Assembly (NCBI RefSeq): GCF_036289405.1
Contig: NZ_JAYFFI010000006.1
Coordinates: 38,708-102,707, forward strand
DNA from: Pseudoramibacter faecis
GTDB lineage: Bacteria; Bacillota; Clostridia; Eubacteriales; Eubacteriaceae
Direction of reading: 5' to 3'
DNA length: 64,000 bases
The position numbers were made by a program, and so were the translations under genes. Positions 25,670 through 34,484 of this stretch are shown piece by piece; the first letter of the stretch is position 1, and every line of letters starts with the position of its first letter. The notes beneath the pieces were generated by a model. That model was not told the DNA's origin. It made no database searches and saw only the letters and a list, made by a program, of their open reading frames with translations.

Positions 25670-28477
25670 TTAAAGCTTTTGCAATCCATATGTTTCATTA
25701 TAATATAAATCGATCCCATTGAGCTGAAAATAATTGCTTTCATCAAAAATAATCCCCAAACAGCCTTTAAGCCACGGCTGCTCCTGCCAGGAGAGCAAAA
25801 ACTCACGATTGTATTGCTCCAGCTGGCGGATCAGTTGGTCGGCACCGATTGCCGCCACGATTCCATGGGGCAGCCGCAGCGTCTGCTGTGCAATTTTCTT
25901 CGCGATTTTTGCCTCACCGATGCGTCCGGAGACATCCTCGTTCTCTCCAAAGCAGGTGTAGCCGGTACCGCAGCGCCTGACTGCGATCACTTCAACCGTC
26001 TCCTGAATATCCCGCACCTGGGCAATGGCTCGTTCTTCACTTTCGCCCATATCAGGATTTTTCAACCAGCCGATTAAGGTATTTTTTTCCGGTTTGCATT
26101 TGAGTTTTGGCTTATCCAAACGAAACACATCCGCTTTTTGACTTTTATTCTTCTGCTTGGTTTGATTTTCCTGCCGACACGCCAAAGCTCTTTCCTGCAA
26201 CGCCGGATCCGAAAAATCGACTGCCGCCGTGCCATACACCTGCTGCACCAGCGGCGAAATATCCTCGGGGATCCTCAGCGTTTCGGGCAAAAAATGTTGG
26301 GTGCGGATCAGCAGATCATCGCCGTATACCGCCGATGCGCCGCGCTCAAAATCCAACGCCGCGCTTTGGCCCATGACATAAAGCACCGGATTTCGATGCG
26401 CCTTTGGCCGATCGATAGCGTGGCGGTGCAGCCGCCCGATGCGCTGAATCAACAAATCCATCGGGCAAAGGTCGCTGATCAGCACGTCAAAGTCGATATC
26501 CAGCGACTGCTCCATCACCTGGGTGCCGACGATGATTTTGCGCTCCGGACGACGGGCCCCTTTGCCGATCATCTCGGTCAGTGCCTTTTCTTTGGCAATG
26601 CGCTCGGCGTCGATAAATTGGGAATGCAGCAGGGCCACATTGTCCTCCCCAAAGCGCTCGGCACAAGTTCGCGCGATGGTCTGCGCCCGCTTGACGGTAT
26701 TCACAATAACGCCGACCACCCCGCCGTCCGCTGTCAAATCGGCGATCTTGTCATAGAGGTCGTCTTCCGCCAGATCTTCAATTGCCACTTGCTTCGGGTT
26801 CTCCACTTCAAAATCGGCCAGCTGCTTGATCTCGGCACCGTCGGAATAGGTCAGCAGGGGATAGGCCTGAGATGTCAGTAGGGCGTCGTACTTTTTTTCA
26901 AATGCCTTTTTGGGAATTGGCAGGCCTCGTCCATAAAGATATTCGGCAATCAACGCCTGCCGGCTGACCGCCGGGAGCGTGGCCGAGAGCAAAATCACCG
27001 GCACGCCGTAGGCCCCCATCCAGCGAAGGGCCTCCTTCAAATATTGCCCCATATAAACATCGTAGGCATGCACCTCGTCGATCACCACTACTTTTTTGCT
27101 AAACCCCAGATGGCGCAGCGCCAGATGCTTTTGCTTGAGGGCGGTGAGCAAAAAATGATCCACCGTACCCACGACCACATCGTCCAGCTGGGCCGTCTTG
27201 CGCCCGGAAAACCATTCGTTGGCAAAGACGCCGCCCTGGCCGTCCGCGTCGGTATCCGCCCCTTCTTCTGAGCCGTCATTCAGTGCCGATTGGCCGTGCA
27301 TCAAATCGGGCCATTGCTTTCGGGCCAGGGCCGCCTGCAGCGGATTGAGGGCCGCTTTCCCATGGGCAAGCCGCAGCGACACCGCCTTTTCGTCCCCTGC
27401 TGCCGTGACCTTCTCGAGCCAATCTTTCACCCGGGGAAAGATCCCGTTGGAGGTCGCCTGGGTCGGCAGGCCGAAAAACAGCCCGCTTCGCCCCGTTTTG
27501 GCCGCCATCTGCTCGGCCATGGCCAGGGCCGCTTCGGTTTTTCCGCAGCCCATCGGCGCCTCGAGGATGGCAATCCCCGGCGAGAGAACCGAATTCATCG
27601 CCGCGTAAACCCTTTGCTGCAGGACCCGCGGATCGAATCCAAACCGCGCCTGATACAAGGCCGTGGCATCCGCATCCGGCTGAAAGGTCAACGGCCGGTT
27701 TTTAAACCATCGCTCAAAGCCCTCCTGCAGCCGCGCCGCCGGATCCGCCGCATCGGTTTCTCCCAGCGAAAGCAGCGGGAAGTAGCGCTCGTTGCTGGCG
27801 ATCCAGTCCGCCATGATCAGCAGTCCCGACAACAGCACCTGCCCCGGCTGGCACACCCGCGGCAGCGTCTCCATCGTTAGACCGCTCGCCTGCAGGGCAT
27901 CGGCCAAAATCTGCTGCTGCACCCTCTGCCATTTTTGATGCACCGGGGACCGGGAATTCTCCACCTGATAATAGTTGGCCGAATACCCGTTTAATTGATC
28001 CCGAACGTCTTTCTCGCTATCCACCGGCTTGCCGTGATGCGCCCCCACGATTGAGGCGATGTCGGGACGAATCCCCGCTTCGTTCAAAATCACCTGCCCC
28101 GCCAGCGCGTGATGGCTCGCCCTCGGCGAGGACGGCGGCAGCATGCTGAGCACCCCAAAGCCGGCGCGCTCCAGCCTTTCGAGCAAGCGCTGATCTAAAT
28201 CCTCAGCATTGGCGTATCCCTGCTGGGTTTGGAAGGCCGGCGTGGCCTTCCCGATATCGTGAGCGGCCCCCAAAAAGCACACCAGCGCCCGCGCCCGCTC
28301 TTCATCGGGCTCATCCAGCGAGCGACTGATCTGCCGCCGCACGCCGCCGCTCAGCCAATGGTCCCACAAAAGCCCGGCCACCTGCATCGTGTCCCGCAGA
28401 TGCACCGGCAGCGGCAGCCAATAAAACGCGCCCTCTTTATCCTGCTTTTTCGCCCATAACCATTGATCATCTGTCAT
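25670..28477 (-). CDS. cas3: Cas3 HD nuclease-helicase (type I-E)
   Basis: 935 residues; ATG 28477 chosen because AAAGGAG is 6 bases upstream. HD nuclease domain about residues 20-250 (AAHDIGKATPAFQ, VGAHHGKPVDS). Superfamily-2 helicase about 290-780: Walker A APMGCGKTEAAL, DEVH box VIDEVHAYD, SAT motif LLSATLPA, motif VI QRIGRLHRH. It unwinds and degrades DNA marked by Cascade. First gene of the cas operon, read from the promoter at 28543-28571. Confidence 0.96.
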   Translation of the reverse strand: MTDDQWLWAKKQDKEGAFYWLPLPVHLRDTMQVAGLLWDHWLSGGVRRQISRSLDEPDEERARALVCFLGAAHDIGKATPAFQTQQGYANAEDLDQRLLERLERAGFGVLSMLPPSSPRASHHALAGQVILNEAGIRPDIASIVGAHHGKPVDSEKDVRDQLNGYSANYYQVENSRSPVHQKWQRVQQQILADALQASGLTMETLPRVCQPGQVLLSGLLIMADWIASNERYFPLLSLGETDAADPAARLQEGFERWFKNRPLTFQPDADATALYQARFGFDPRVLQQRVYAAMNSVLSPGIAILEAPMGCGKTEAALAMAEQMAAKTGRSGLFFGLPTQATSNGIFPRVKDWLEKVTAAGDEKAVSLRLAHGKAALNPLQAALARKQWPDLMHGQSALNDGSEEGADTDADGQGGVFANEWFSGRKTAQLDDVVVGTVDHFLLTALKQKHLALRHLGFSKKVVVIDEVHAYDVYMGQYLKEALRWMGAYGVPVILLSATLPAVSRQALIAEYLYGRGLPIPKKAFEKKYDALLTSQAYPLLTYSDGAEIKQLADFEVENPKQVAIEDLAEDDLYDKIADLTADGGVVGVIVNTVKRAQTIARTCAERFGEDNVALLHSQFIDAERIAKEKALTEMIGKGARRPERKIIVGTQVMEQSLDIDFDVLISDLCPMDLLIQRIGRLHRHAIDRPKAHRNPVLYVMGQSAALDFERGASAVYGDDLLIRTQHFLPETLRIPEDISPLVQQVYGTAAVDFSDPALQERALACRQENQTKQKNKSQKADVFRLDKPKLKCKPEKNTLIGWLKNPDMGESEERAIAQVRDIQETVEVIAVRRCGTGYTCFGENEDVSGRIGEAKIAKKIAQQTLRLPHGIVAAIGADQLIRQLEQYNREFLLSWQEQPWLKGCLGIIFDESNYFQLNGIDLYYNETYGLQKL

Positions 28478-28542
28478 TTTTTCTCCTTTCGCCCGCAACC
28501 TGGCACGTCGTAAAACGCCGGCGGGCATCGTTCTTTTCTTTA

Positions 28543-28577
28543 ATTATAAGCATATCGTTTTCATTTTTCAATGAAAA
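28543..28577 (-). promoter_or_regulatory. cas operon promoter with an overlapping palindrome
   Basis: Minus strand: -35 TTGAAA (28566-28571), 17-bp spacer, perfect -10 TATAAT (28543-28548), about 66 bases before the cas3 ATG. An 8-bp inverted repeat TTTTCATT-N4-AATGAAAA (28558-28577) covers the -35 and is a candidate operator. Confidence 0.75.
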
Positions 28578-28628
28578 TTTTTCTGTCCGGCCATTCCATG
28601 GTGCCCGCGCACCTTCTTAGCCTGCGCA

Positions 28629-28658
28629 CACAAAAAAACAGGCATCTTTCGATACCTG
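28629..28658 (-). terminator. Terminator upstream of the cas promoter
   Basis: Minus strand: CAGGTATC-GAAA-GATGCCTG (8 bp with one G-T pair) followed by seven T. It would insulate the cas operon from upstream minus-strand transcription. Confidence 0.75.
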
Positions 28659-28679
28659 CCGCTCGCTTACGCGAACACC

Positions 28680-29226
28680 ACCATTAAATCCTCCCCCGTG
28701 CGAACCGCCGGCGCCACGCCGCCAACGAGCCCCGCGGCAACACCATCGCGGCCGCCCCGTCCGAAAATTTCGGCGGCCATCGCCTGCTCATGCACGCCCC
28801 GGCCATGGCCTCCCGCTCCGAGGCCAAGTGCGAGCTGATGAAGGAGCAAAGCATCCGGCGGGTGCTCAAAAAGCCGTCCGGCTCGGCGTCGCCCTAACGT
28901 CCATCAACCTGCCGGACAGCCGCTCAACCATCATCCGCACCGGCTATTTCACCGGCGAAATGATCGCCGAACTGCAGGCTGCCGGGGTCTGCGGCGATAT
29001 CTGCATGCATTTCTTCGACGAACGGGGATCCTGCGCCCCCTTTCCCATTAATGAAAAGGTCTTCGGCGTCGACCTCGAAGCCCTGCGCAGCACGCCCTAT
29101 GCCATCGGCGTGTGCTGCAGCCCGGAAAAGGCCCGCGCCATCCGCGGCGCCCTTCGCGGCGGGTATGTGAATATGCTCATCACCGATCTGGCCACAGCCC
29201 GAGCTCTGGCCGAACTTGCGCCCTGA
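28680..29226 (+). pseudogene. SorC-family sugar-binding transcriptional regulator, broken
   Basis: The N-terminal DNA-binding part is missing. From about 28713 one frame reads RHAANEPRGNTIAAAPSENF ... RLLMHAPAMASRSEAKCELM, typical of the SorC effector domain; after QSIRRVLKK a missing base near 28868 moves the rest (GVALTSINLPDSRSTIIRTG to LITDLATARAL) into another frame, ending at 29226. The C-terminal half is well conserved, so decay is recent. Intact homologues sense phosphorylated sugars. Confidence 0.8.
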
Positions 29227-29349
29227 TTTGCTAATGCCTCAGATGATCAACAAAGCTTAAAAATATAAAATCTCGGATTTTGTCGGCAGTCTGAGCGTCG
29301 ATTTGATTCAACTTTTAATCCATGCCGATAGTATTTTATTATTTTTTAA

Positions 29350-29378
29350 TTGACTTCGATTTCACATGGTTGTATAAT
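29350..29378 (+). promoter_or_regulatory. Consensus promoter of the 29425-30066 gene pair
   Basis: -35 TTGACT (29350-29355), 17-bp spacer, -10 TATAAT (29373-29378), followed by an AAAGGA ribosome binding site and an ATG at 29425. Confidence 0.75.
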
Positions 29379-29424
29379 TTAATTAAGATATCCTAATAAG
29401 TTAGCTATAAAAGGAACTTCTAAA

Positions 29425-29914
29425 ATGACAATTTGCAAAAAATATTTCTGTACTACTACTATTAAATCCAGATACTTATTTAAATCCGTCATCTCAAAAT
29501 CCGGATATCGCCGTTAGTGAATATTCTGAGGCTGTTTCATCAGCGCCTTCGCTTCTGGAAAAATCAAAAGCAAGCGCTATTGTTCGTCGAACGAGCGCGA
29601 CCCATTCGATGAAAATCAAAGGAATAACCACTTTACAATACCGTTTGGAAACCGGCTACCGTGTGAAAAATAACAGGATACGTTCTGTTGTTTATACGAA
29701 TGCTCATGTCGTAAAAAATCTTAATCCGCTCGTTCAAACAAACCCTACCAGCAAATCCGGTTACATCAGCGGCAACAAAGTTTATTCGAGAGCTTCCTAC
29801 TTCTATAAAATCGGCCCTATAAAAGGACTTTCTGTTCAGGTGGGGACAATGTACGGCCGAATGACCAGTTACCCTAATGAAAACTCGACTTCTCATTTTT
29901 GGAGAGCAAAATGA
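29425..29914 (+). pseudogene. Unknown protein, frame broken at an A6 tract after the start
   Basis: ATG 29425 has a good ribosome binding site but its frame stops after about 30 codons. If one A of the run at 29437-29442 is dropped, the frame continues ISVLLLLNPDTY... through VVYTNAHVVKNLNPLVQTNP to the stop at 29914, about 162 residues rich in Ser, Tyr and Asn. The C-terminal 101 codons alone are open from ATG 29609. No family recognised; the short hydrophobic start hints at secretion. A homopolymer indel could be error, decay or phase variation. Confidence 0.45.
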
Positions 29915-30066
29915 ATTGGAACAAATTCTTTAAAATAATCGGTATTTGCATCCTGTCACTGCTTGCCGTCATGCTTGTCCTTGCCATTATCGGCTTTATT
30001 AATTACCAAAATGTTCCTATCGCATCGCCGGCGACTTCCGCTCGAGCAATAAAAATCCTGTGTTAA
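29911..30066 (+). CDS. Small single-pass membrane protein
   Basis: 51 residues overlapping the previous stop by 4 bp (ATGA) with GGAGA 6 bases upstream. One strong membrane helix (ICILSLLAVMLVLAIIGFI) and a short Ala/Ser-rich tail. Function unknown; probably a partner of the preceding gene. It may be truncated at the C-terminus. Confidence 0.5.
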   Translation: MNWNKFFKIIGICILSLLAVMLVLAIIGFINYQNVPIASPATSARAIKILC

Positions 30067-30115
30067 TAATTTGTCCTCAAAAAACTGACTCATAATAGAT
30101 GAATCAGGGCTGACG

Positions 30116-30160
30116 AACGGATGCTTCCCTGTCCTTTACAGGAGGAGCATCCGTTTTTGT
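30116..30160 (+). terminator. Intrinsic terminator
   Basis: ACGGATGCTTCC pairs with GGAGCATCCGT, followed by a run of T interrupted by one G. Confidence 0.85.
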
Positions 30161-30315
30161 TTTTTTATGGATCCCTTCGTTGTTATAATCATATACAACC
30201 ATCGCCCTTGGAAACACCGTAAGTAGATCCAAATGCCTTTTGGTTCTCATGATTGAATATTTAGCCAAAGTCATCGATCAACTGCCGCTATCGCCACAAA
30301 TAACCAGGTAAAACG

Positions 30316-30351
30316 GCTCAGCGCCGGCTGTCTACTGACAGCCGGCGCTTT
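30316..30351. terminator. Long perfect hairpin at the end of pepD
   Basis: AGCGCCGGCTGTC-TACT-GACAGCCGGCGCT, a 13-bp perfect stem followed on plus by four T. It lies 13 bp past the pepD stop; between 30161 and 30315 I see only a stray TATAATCATAT and no gene. Confidence 0.65.
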
Positions 30352-30363
30352 TCGTTGCCGTTT

Positions 30364-31818
30364 TTATTTGGCTTCGATGATTTTAACAATAAAATCGTAC
30401 ATCCGTTTGGTCGACGAGATGGAAAGCCGTTCCTGGGGCGTGTGGATATCCAAAATATTGGGCCCCATGGAAATCGCGTCCAGATTCGCAATCTTGCCGG
30501 CCAAAAGCCCGCACTCCACGCCGGCGTGAATGGCTTCAATCACGAGCTCTTTGCCGAACATATCGCGGTAGATCCGCGCCATTTTATCCCGCAGCACGGA
30601 GTTCTCCACCCATTCCCAGGCCGGGTATTCCCCGCTCATCTGCACCCGGGCGCCAAAGGCCTCGGCGATCCAGCGCACCTTGGCGGCCAGCGCCTGATAG
30701 GCCGTGCCCACCGAGCTGCGAAGCGCCGCCCGCATCAAAAGCCCGTTGCCGTCCAGCGTGGCCACGCCCCAGTTGAGCGAGGTCTCCACCAGGCCCGCCA
30801 CGTTGTCGCTCATACGCTGCACTCCGGCCGGCAATGCCGCCATCAGGGTGAGCGCGCGCCGCGTCGCCGCGGCACTCAGCACATCGGCCTCCGGCGAGAC
30901 CCCGGCGACAGGCCGTCCGTTCGTCACAGCGATGGTCAGTTTCGGATCCGCCACGTGGACTTCCGCCGCAATCGCCGCTTCCGATTGCCGTACCGCGCCG
31001 GCAAAAACCTGCCGATTCTCGACAGCCACCAGGGCTGCGCCCTCTCGGGAAATAGCGTTGTCCTTGCTGCCGTTTGTCATCGCCAAAAGCCGCAGCCCAG
31101 TTTGCTCGGCCGCTTCCCGCAGCACCCGGCCTAATATTGCGACCGAGCTCGCCCGGCCCTTGTTGATCTCCGTGCCGGAGTGCCCGCCTGTCAGGCCCGT
31201 CACCTGCAGGGTTACCCGCTCCCAGGGCGAGCCCGCCCGCTCGGCCGGAAGACGCACTTTGGCCGATCCGCCGCCGGCACAGCCCGCGAGCACCACGCCC
31301 TCATTCTCCGAATCCATATTGAGCAGCAGGTGCCCCTTGAGCGGGGAGCAGTCGATGGCGTGGGCACCGTCCATGCCCACCTCCTCGGCCACGGTGCAGA
31401 CAAATTCCAGCCGGGGATGGGAAAGCGTTTCGTCGTCGAGCAGCGCCAGGGCATAGGCCACGGCCACGCCGTCATCCCCGCCGAGGGTCGTGCCCTTCGC
31501 CGAGATATAATCCCCGTCCACCACGAGATCCAGCCCTTCCCGGCTCATGTCCTTGGTGCAGCCCGGCGCCGTTTCACAAACCATGTCCATATGGCCCTGC
31601 AGAATAATGGGCGCCTCGCTTTCATAGCCTTCGCTGGCCTCCTTGATAATGATCACGTTATAAATCGCGTCCTGATGGACTTCCAGGTCGCGCGCCTTCG
31701 CAAAGCGGACCAGATAATCGCTGACGGCCTTCTCCTGATGGGAAGGTCTGGGAATCTGGGTCAGCTCTTCGAAAAAGCGAAAGACATTTTTCGGTTCAAG
31801 ATTTTCTAAAACACGCAT
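30364..31818 (-). CDS. pepD: Aminoacyl-histidine dipeptidase (PepD, M20 family)
   Basis: 484 residues, normal for PepD. Metal-binding motifs: LQGHMDMVCE (His/Asp), TLGGDDGVAVA (Asp), CTVAEEVGMDGA (catalytic and bridging Glu pair), and a C-terminal AIHAGVECGLL (His). It hydrolyses Xaa-His and other dipeptides in the cytoplasm. Followed upstream by a PqqD-like gene and an OPT transporter on the same strand, which fits a peptide-utilisation unit. Confidence 0.94.
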   Translation of the reverse strand: MRVLENLEPKNVFRFFEELTQIPRPSHQEKAVSDYLVRFAKARDLEVHQDAIYNVIIIKEASEGYESEAPIILQGHMDMVCETAPGCTKDMSREGLDLVVDGDYISAKGTTLGGDDGVAVAYALALLDDETLSHPRLEFVCTVAEEVGMDGAHAIDCSPLKGHLLLNMDSENEGVVLAGCAGGGSAKVRLPAERAGSPWERVTLQVTGLTGGHSGTEINKGRASSVAILGRVLREAAEQTGLRLLAMTNGSKDNAISREGAALVAVENRQVFAGAVRQSEAAIAAEVHVADPKLTIAVTNGRPVAGVSPEADVLSAAATRRALTLMAALPAGVQRMSDNVAGLVETSLNWGVATLDGNGLLMRAALRSSVGTAYQALAAKVRWIAEAFGARVQMSGEYPAWEWVENSVLRDKMARIYRDMFGKELVIEAIHAGVECGLLAGKIANLDAISMGPNILDIHTPQERLSISSTKRMYDFIVKIIEAK

Positions 31819-31847
31819 GGAATCCCTTCTTTCTGATTCTTGCCGCC

Positions 31848-32210
31848 TCAGGCTTTTAATTTGTTCACATAGACCACGTAATGATTGTCGTGGAGCGTTT
31901 TAATATAGCGGCACAGCCGTTCGTAAAGCGGCTCTGCCGCCTCGCCGAAACGCTCCTTCACCATCTGCCCGATTTCAAAAATCGAGCGCTCGCCGTCCAT
32001 CGCCCGCCACACAAAGCTTCCGAAATCGTCGAGCTCGATATGGCTGACCTTCGGCCGCTTAAACACCACCTGGGCGATTTTATTAAAAAAGCCCTTGTTC
32101 TGCACGGCGATCTCGATATGACCGCCGGCGTTCACCGCAGCGGGAAACAATTGGTTGGGCCTCGGCACGTAGTCGAGATAATTTTCTTTTGATTGGTTTT
32201 TATGGCTCAT
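31848..32210 (-). CDS. PqqD-family protein (RiPP recognition-element fold)
   Basis: 120 residues. The C-terminal two thirds (ELDDFGSFVWRAMDGERSIF ... RYIKTLHDNHYVVYV) have the PqqD pattern of a winged-helix peptide-binding domain. PqqD proteins normally hold a leader peptide for a radical-SAM or other RiPP enzyme. No such enzyme or precursor is visible nearby; the neighbours are pepD (29 bp downstream) and an OPT transporter. The N-terminus (MSHKNQSKENYLDYVPRPN) is basic and unstructured. Confidence 0.75.
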   Translation of the reverse strand: MSHKNQSKENYLDYVPRPNQLFPAAVNAGGHIEIAVQNKGFFNKIAQVVFKRPKVSHIELDDFGSFVWRAMDGERSIFEIGQMVKERFGEAAEPLYERLCRYIKTLHDNHYVVYVNKLKA

Positions 32211-32236
32211 CGCAAGTCACCTTTCCACCGACCGCA

Positions 32237-32258
32237 AGAAAAGCCTGCCGAAGCAGGC
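32237..32258 (-). terminator. Terminator after the OPT transporter gene
   Basis: Minus strand GCCTGC-TTCG-GCAGGC followed by TTTTC; it lies between the OPT stop and the PqqD-like gene. Confidence 0.7.
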
Positions 32259-32275
32259 CTTCACCGCGGCCTTCA

Positions 32276-34156
32276 TCAGGCTGCGTGCTTGCGGTTGATA
32301 AAATGCAAAAACACGGCGCACAGCGCGGCGAAGCACACCACGCCGCCGATGCGCCCGATGCTAAAGGGCACCTGCAGGTTGATATTGGCCACCGCGAACA
32401 CGGCGAGCAAAATCCCCACGAGCCCTTCCCCGGCGATCATCCCCGAGGCAAAGAGGGTGCCGTTTTCCACCTGTTCCTTGCGGTTTTCGTCGGAAACCTT
32501 GCGGCGCTGGTCCACAAAGAGACGAATGAGCCCGCCCACCATGATCGGCGTGCTCAAATAAATCGGCAGGTAAAGCCCCACGGCGAAGGGCAGCACCGGC
32601 ACGCCGAGAATCTCGACGACCACCGCCAGAAAAACGCCGACAAACACCAGCGACCACGGCAGATTGCCGTGCATCACGCCCTCGACAACCATCTTCATCA
32701 TGCCGGCCTGGGGCGCAGGCAGCTGCTCGGTGCCGTAGCCCCACGCCGAGTTGAGCAGGTAGAGCACACCGCCGATGGCCACCGCCGAAGCGCAGACGCC
32801 GATGATCTCGCCGATCTGCTGTTTGTAGGGCGTCGCGCCGACGATATAGCCCGTCTTCAAGTCCTGGGATGTGTCGCCGGCAATGGCCGCCGCGATACAA
32901 ATGACCGAGCCGATGGCAATGGCCGCCACCATCCCTTTATTGCCGATATTGCCCGTCGCCCGGAGAATGATCGTCGCGATGAGCATCGTCGCGATGGTCA
33001 TCCCCGACACCGGGTTGTTGGAGCTGCCGACGATGCCGACCATCCGGGCCGAAACCGTCACGAAGAAAAAGCCGAAAATGATAATCATGATGGCGCCGAG
33101 CAGATTCACCGGCACATCCGGGAAGAGCCAAAGCGCAATGGCGACGACCGCGATACCGATGAGCACCACCTTCATCGGCAGGTCCTTGGTCGTTCGGGTC
33201 ACTTCATCCGCCATGCCCCTGCCGTATTGCTTGAAGGCCTTGGCAAAGGTCCGAACGATCAGCGGCAGCGATTTGGTCAGGCTCATAATCCCGCCGGCCG
33301 CCACGGCGCCGGCTCCAATGTATTTGATGTAAGACCCCCAGATATCGGAGGTGCCCAGCTTGGCCATCGCCTGAGATGCCGGGAAAAGCGCGTGGGGATT
33401 GGCCACGCCGAACATGTAGATCAGCGGCATCAGCACAAACCAAGATACCGCGCCGCCGGCCATCATATAGGACGAAATCTTCGGCCCGCAGATATAGCCC
33501 ACGCCGAGCAGCGAAGGCAGCACGTCCATGCCGATGCCCGCGCCCTTGTAGCTGTTAAAATCGTAGGTCACTTCGCTCGGGAAAACCTTGAGCCCGTCGG
33601 TGATGAATTTATACGCCGCAGAAATCCCCAGACCGATAAAAACGAGGCTGGCCTTGGAGCCGCCTTCCTCCCCGGCGATGAGCACCTCGGAGCAGGCCAT
33701 CCCTTCCGGATAGGGCAGGGTGCCGTGTTCCTGCACGATCAGCGCATCCCGCAGCGGCACCATAAACAACACCCCCAGAATCCCGCCGAGCAGGGCGATG
33801 AGGGAAATGGTCACGATCGACGGCAGTTGTGTCGCGCCTTCCTCCGCCCACATAAAAAGCGCCGGCAGGGTGAAAATGGCCCCGGCCGCCAGGGATTCCC
33901 CGGCCGATCCGATGGTCTGCACCATATTGTTTTCCAAAATGGAATCCCGCCGCATGATGATGCGGATGATCCCCATGGAGATCACGGCGGCCGGAATCGA
34001 CGCCGAGATGGTCAAGCCCACGCGAAGCCCCAGGTATGCATTGGACGCGCCGAAGATCACGGCCAGCGCGATCCCGATAATCACCGATGTCACGGTGATC
34101 TCCGGTTTGACCTGATCGGCCGGCACAAAGGGTTTAAATGTCTCTTGTTTACTCAT
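32276..34156 (-). CDS. OPT-family oligopeptide transporter
   Basis: 626 residues from ATG 34156 (AAAGGAGG upstream). About 15 hydrophobic segments; the start SKQETFKPFVPADQVKPEIT and FGASNAYLGLRVGLTISASI are typical of bacterial OPT proteins. Also conserved: ENNMVQTIGSAGESLAAGAI, MACSEVLIAGEEGG and GEGLVGILLAV. These are proton-coupled importers of oligopeptides (or metal chelates) in the cytoplasmic membrane. Proximity to PepD suggests peptide uptake. Confidence 0.93.
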   Translation of the reverse strand: MSKQETFKPFVPADQVKPEITVTSVIIGIALAVIFGASNAYLGLRVGLTISASIPAAVISMGIIRIIMRRDSILENNMVQTIGSAGESLAAGAIFTLPALFMWAEEGATQLPSIVTISLIALLGGILGVLFMVPLRDALIVQEHGTLPYPEGMACSEVLIAGEEGGSKASLVFIGLGISAAYKFITDGLKVFPSEVTYDFNSYKGAGIGMDVLPSLLGVGYICGPKISSYMMAGGAVSWFVLMPLIYMFGVANPHALFPASQAMAKLGTSDIWGSYIKYIGAGAVAAGGIMSLTKSLPLIVRTFAKAFKQYGRGMADEVTRTTKDLPMKVVLIGIAVVAIALWLFPDVPVNLLGAIMIIIFGFFFVTVSARMVGIVGSSNNPVSGMTIATMLIATIILRATGNIGNKGMVAAIAIGSVICIAAAIAGDTSQDLKTGYIVGATPYKQQIGEIIGVCASAVAIGGVLYLLNSAWGYGTEQLPAPQAGMMKMVVEGVMHGNLPWSLVFVGVFLAVVVEILGVPVLPFAVGLYLPIYLSTPIMVGGLIRLFVDQRRKVSDENRKEQVENGTLFASGMIAGEGLVGILLAVFAVANINLQVPFSIGRIGGVVCFAALCAVFLHFINRKHAA

Positions 34157-34250
34157 AAAACAAACGATCCTCCTTTGATTATTGCACGATGACCCGCGCC
34201 GCAGACCCCTGCCCGCCATCGCGTCATCATAAAAAATATAATATGAAAAC

Positions 34251-34279
34251 ATTATACCTTAAAATAAAATTAATTGCAA
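34251..34279 (-). promoter_or_regulatory. Promoter of the OPT transporter gene
   Basis: Minus strand: TTGCAA (34274-34279), 17-bp AT-rich spacer, perfect TATAAT (34251-34256). The remainder of the 34157-34484 gap shows only this and the nadE terminator. Confidence 0.7.
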
Positions 34280-34425
34280 TCAATATGAATTAAATTTCAT
34301 CCATTTCCGTCGATGCAGAAGCTTTCAGTTTTCGGTGAACTTTTCATCCGGCAAAGCTTCATTCCCGTGTCTTCCTTCTTCTTTCATCACGGCCCGGCCC
34401 ATTGTGCCCGCCTCCTAAAGGCAAT

Positions 34426-34448
34426 AAAAAAAGCCCGGAGTCCCGGGC
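34426..34448 (-). terminator. Terminator of nadE
   Basis: Minus strand GCCCGG-GACT-CCGGGC followed by seven T. Confidence 0.88.
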
Positions 34449-34484
34449 CTCATCGTCTTTGCCGTCGGTTTCTCACCGCCGCGT

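Noticed and set aside
32189..34192. 667-codon plus-strand frame opposite the OPT transporter
   Set aside because: Its product is a His/Arg/Asp-rich low-complexity string, as expected from the antisense of a hydrophobic membrane protein; no start signals.
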